In this document: one piece after another, positions 6,099 to 6,669 of the stretch
Layout: each line of letters starts with the position of its first letter
Numbering within the stretch: the stretch's first letter is position 1
NCBI GenBank assembly: GCA_964436315.1
Contig: CAYTCZ010000176.1
Coordinates: 1 to 6,669 of the forward strand
Length of the DNA: 6,669 nucleotides
DNA from: CAYTCZ01 sp964436315
Lineage (GTDB): Bacteria > Actinomycetota > Thermoleophilia > Gaiellales > Gaiellaceae
Reading direction: 5' to 3'
Position numbers and translations under genes: made by a program
The notes under the pieces: model-generated
The model's database searches: none
What the model saw: the letters and a program-made list of their open reading frames with translations, nothing else
What the model was told of the DNA's origin: nothing

Positions 6099-6304
6099 GT
6101 TTGGTTGGTGTCCCCGGTGACATGGCCGTGCCGCTAAGACACCGGCGCTGGGCGAGGACCTTCGCCTTTTCGGCCGTCGCGGGCGCCCTACGGGGCGTGT
6201 GTTGGTCGTGGGGACGTAGCGCTCAGCGATCGTTCTCTGCAACGACCACCTTCAGCTGGGGTTCTCGACGGATTCGCGCTTCCGGTTAGTGCGCTAATCG
6301 GATA
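6099..6304. other. Stretch without a recognisable gene
   Basis: No reading frame here has a start, ribosome site and protein-like composition together. Two small hairpins are visible. GGCGA/TCGCC (6151-6166) is followed by TTTT, a weak terminator-like element on the + strand. CGCCC-TACG-GGGCG (6184-6197) has a UNCG-type loop. A minus-strand run around 6230-6270 reads REPQLKVVVAENDR then stop, too short to call. The stretch looks like eroded or untranslated DNA between the tRNA and the pseudogene candidate. Confidence 0.4.
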
Positions 6305-6554
6305 CGGGAATGCGACTAAGGGGAAGAAGCGATCGAAGCGGGCAGTAACCCCACCGACGTAGACCATCAGCTCGTGGAGGATTCGCATCACTGGCTGCCC
6401 ACTTGATGTCCAGGGCATGAATGATCCAAAGACGGTCAAGCTCGTCCCCTCGTCGGTACGGCTGCAGCCAATTCACTTGTGCGAGCACCTGAGCGAGTAC
6501 TGGCAAGTCCGCTCTGCTCGGTGTCTGATTAGCCCGATGCCCGGAACTGGACAC
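6305..6554 (-). pseudogene. Possible decayed gene, frame-disrupted
   Basis: Two minus-strand frames each carry a short protein-like stretch. The first, upstream frame reads WLQPYRRGDELDRLWIIHALDIKW (about 6390-6475), then turns to Arg/Pro-rich shadow-like sequence. The second frame, from about 6385 down to 6310, reads MRILHELMVYVGGVTARFDRFFP. From memory, the first resembles a widespread actinobacterial hypothetical protein with QPY..GD....LW.LH.L followed by DKHR, and the second its C-terminal helix ending in RFEPF. DKHR and the middle of the domain are absent here. This fits an internal deletion plus a frameshift, leaving about two fragments. No start with a ribosome site is evident; a GTG at 6554 opens the first frame. 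The family match is recall only, and the frames may be chance. Confidence 0.35.
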
Positions 6555-6577
6555 CAGCGGACAGAAGCGGACAGAAG
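6547..6577 (+). repeat. 10-bp-phased GGACA direct repeat
   Basis: AGCGGACAGA occurs twice in tandem (6556-6565 and 6566-6575), and a third GGACA stands one period upstream (6549-6553). The exact 10-base spacing puts all three on one face of the helix, as in iterons or arm-type protein sites. It lies at the upstream edge of the pseudogene candidate. Confidence 0.55.
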
Positions 6578-6599
6578 AACCAAGGGGTCCAGTCCGAGA

Positions 6600-6628
6600 A
6601 GGCCGGCGGGCAACTTGCCCGCCGGCCT
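6600..6628. terminator. Perfect GC-rich hairpin, possible bidirectional terminator
   Basis: AGGCCGGCGGGCAA and TTGCCCGCCGGCCT are exact reverse complements around a single C (6614), a 14-base-arm inverted repeat and very stable hairpin on either strand. No T-run follows on +; on - it is followed by TCTCGG. A minus frame entering from beyond the window ends in TAA at 6653-6651, 22 bases before it, so it could terminate a gene lying to the right; only five codons of that frame are visible. Confidence 0.6.
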
Positions 6629-6669
6629 ACAGCAGGTCGGATCGGAGGCCTTACTGAAGCTGGCGGCGA

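Noticed and set aside
6109..6118. TGTCCCCGGT, also present at the tRNA-Asn 5' end (5932-5941), as an attachment-site duplication
   Set aside because: It matches the 5' end of the tRNA, whereas tRNA-targeted elements normally duplicate the 3' part; 10 bases in GC-rich DNA can match by chance.
6007..6669. Integrated element with integrase at tRNA-Asn
   Set aside because: No integrase, excisionase or duplicated tRNA 3' end is visible in the remaining 660 bases; kept only as a hint in the repeat findings.

Overview
The window looks like chromosomal core sequence from a moderately high-GC bacterium, most likely a deep-branching member of the Actinomycetota (Thermoleophilia/Solirubrobacter-like is my best guess). 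The reasons are the GC-rich coding sequence, the dgt-dnaG gene pair, GTG and TTG starts with little Shine-Dalgarno sequence, and -10 boxes of the TANNNT type placed 6-8 bases ahead of start codons, as expected for leaderless mRNAs. The lineage is inferred from gene content and RNA style, not from a database search.

Left end (1-480): the 3' end of a 23S rRNA gene with its sarcin-ricin loop, a short spacer, a complete 5S rRNA gene and a strong intrinsic terminator, all on the + strand. This is the tail of an rRNA operon.

Minus-strand block (541-2349), read right to left: a histidine phosphatase, an 81-residue protein whose strand pattern resembles an Sm/Hfq fold, and an HtpX-type membrane zinc protease. 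HtpX is separated by a 129-base leader with a stem-loop and converges on the rRNA terminator.

Plus-strand block (2370-6006): a short-chain dehydrogenase/reductase diverges from the phosphatase with only 20 bases between the two start codons. It is followed by a stem-loop built into its stop codon, then the dgt-dnaG pair (dNTP triphosphohydrolase overlapping DNA primase by 10 bases) and tRNA-Asn(GUU) with its own -10 box and terminator. Dgt and DnaG link dNTP pool control and primer synthesis in one transcription unit.

Right end (6043-6669): no intact gene is seen. It holds two 16-bp palindromes overlapping an 11-bp tandem repeat, a probable decayed minus-strand gene, a 10-bp-phased GGACA repeat and a 14-bp-arm perfect hairpin. 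This looks like accessory or eroded DNA beside a tRNA, but no integrase or attachment-site duplication is visible.

No complete new system is evident. The best leads are a perfect 12-bp-arm inverted repeat inside the first codons of dgt, a shared symmetric -10 box at the phosphatase/SDR divergence, the Sm-like small protein, and the repeat-rich tail.
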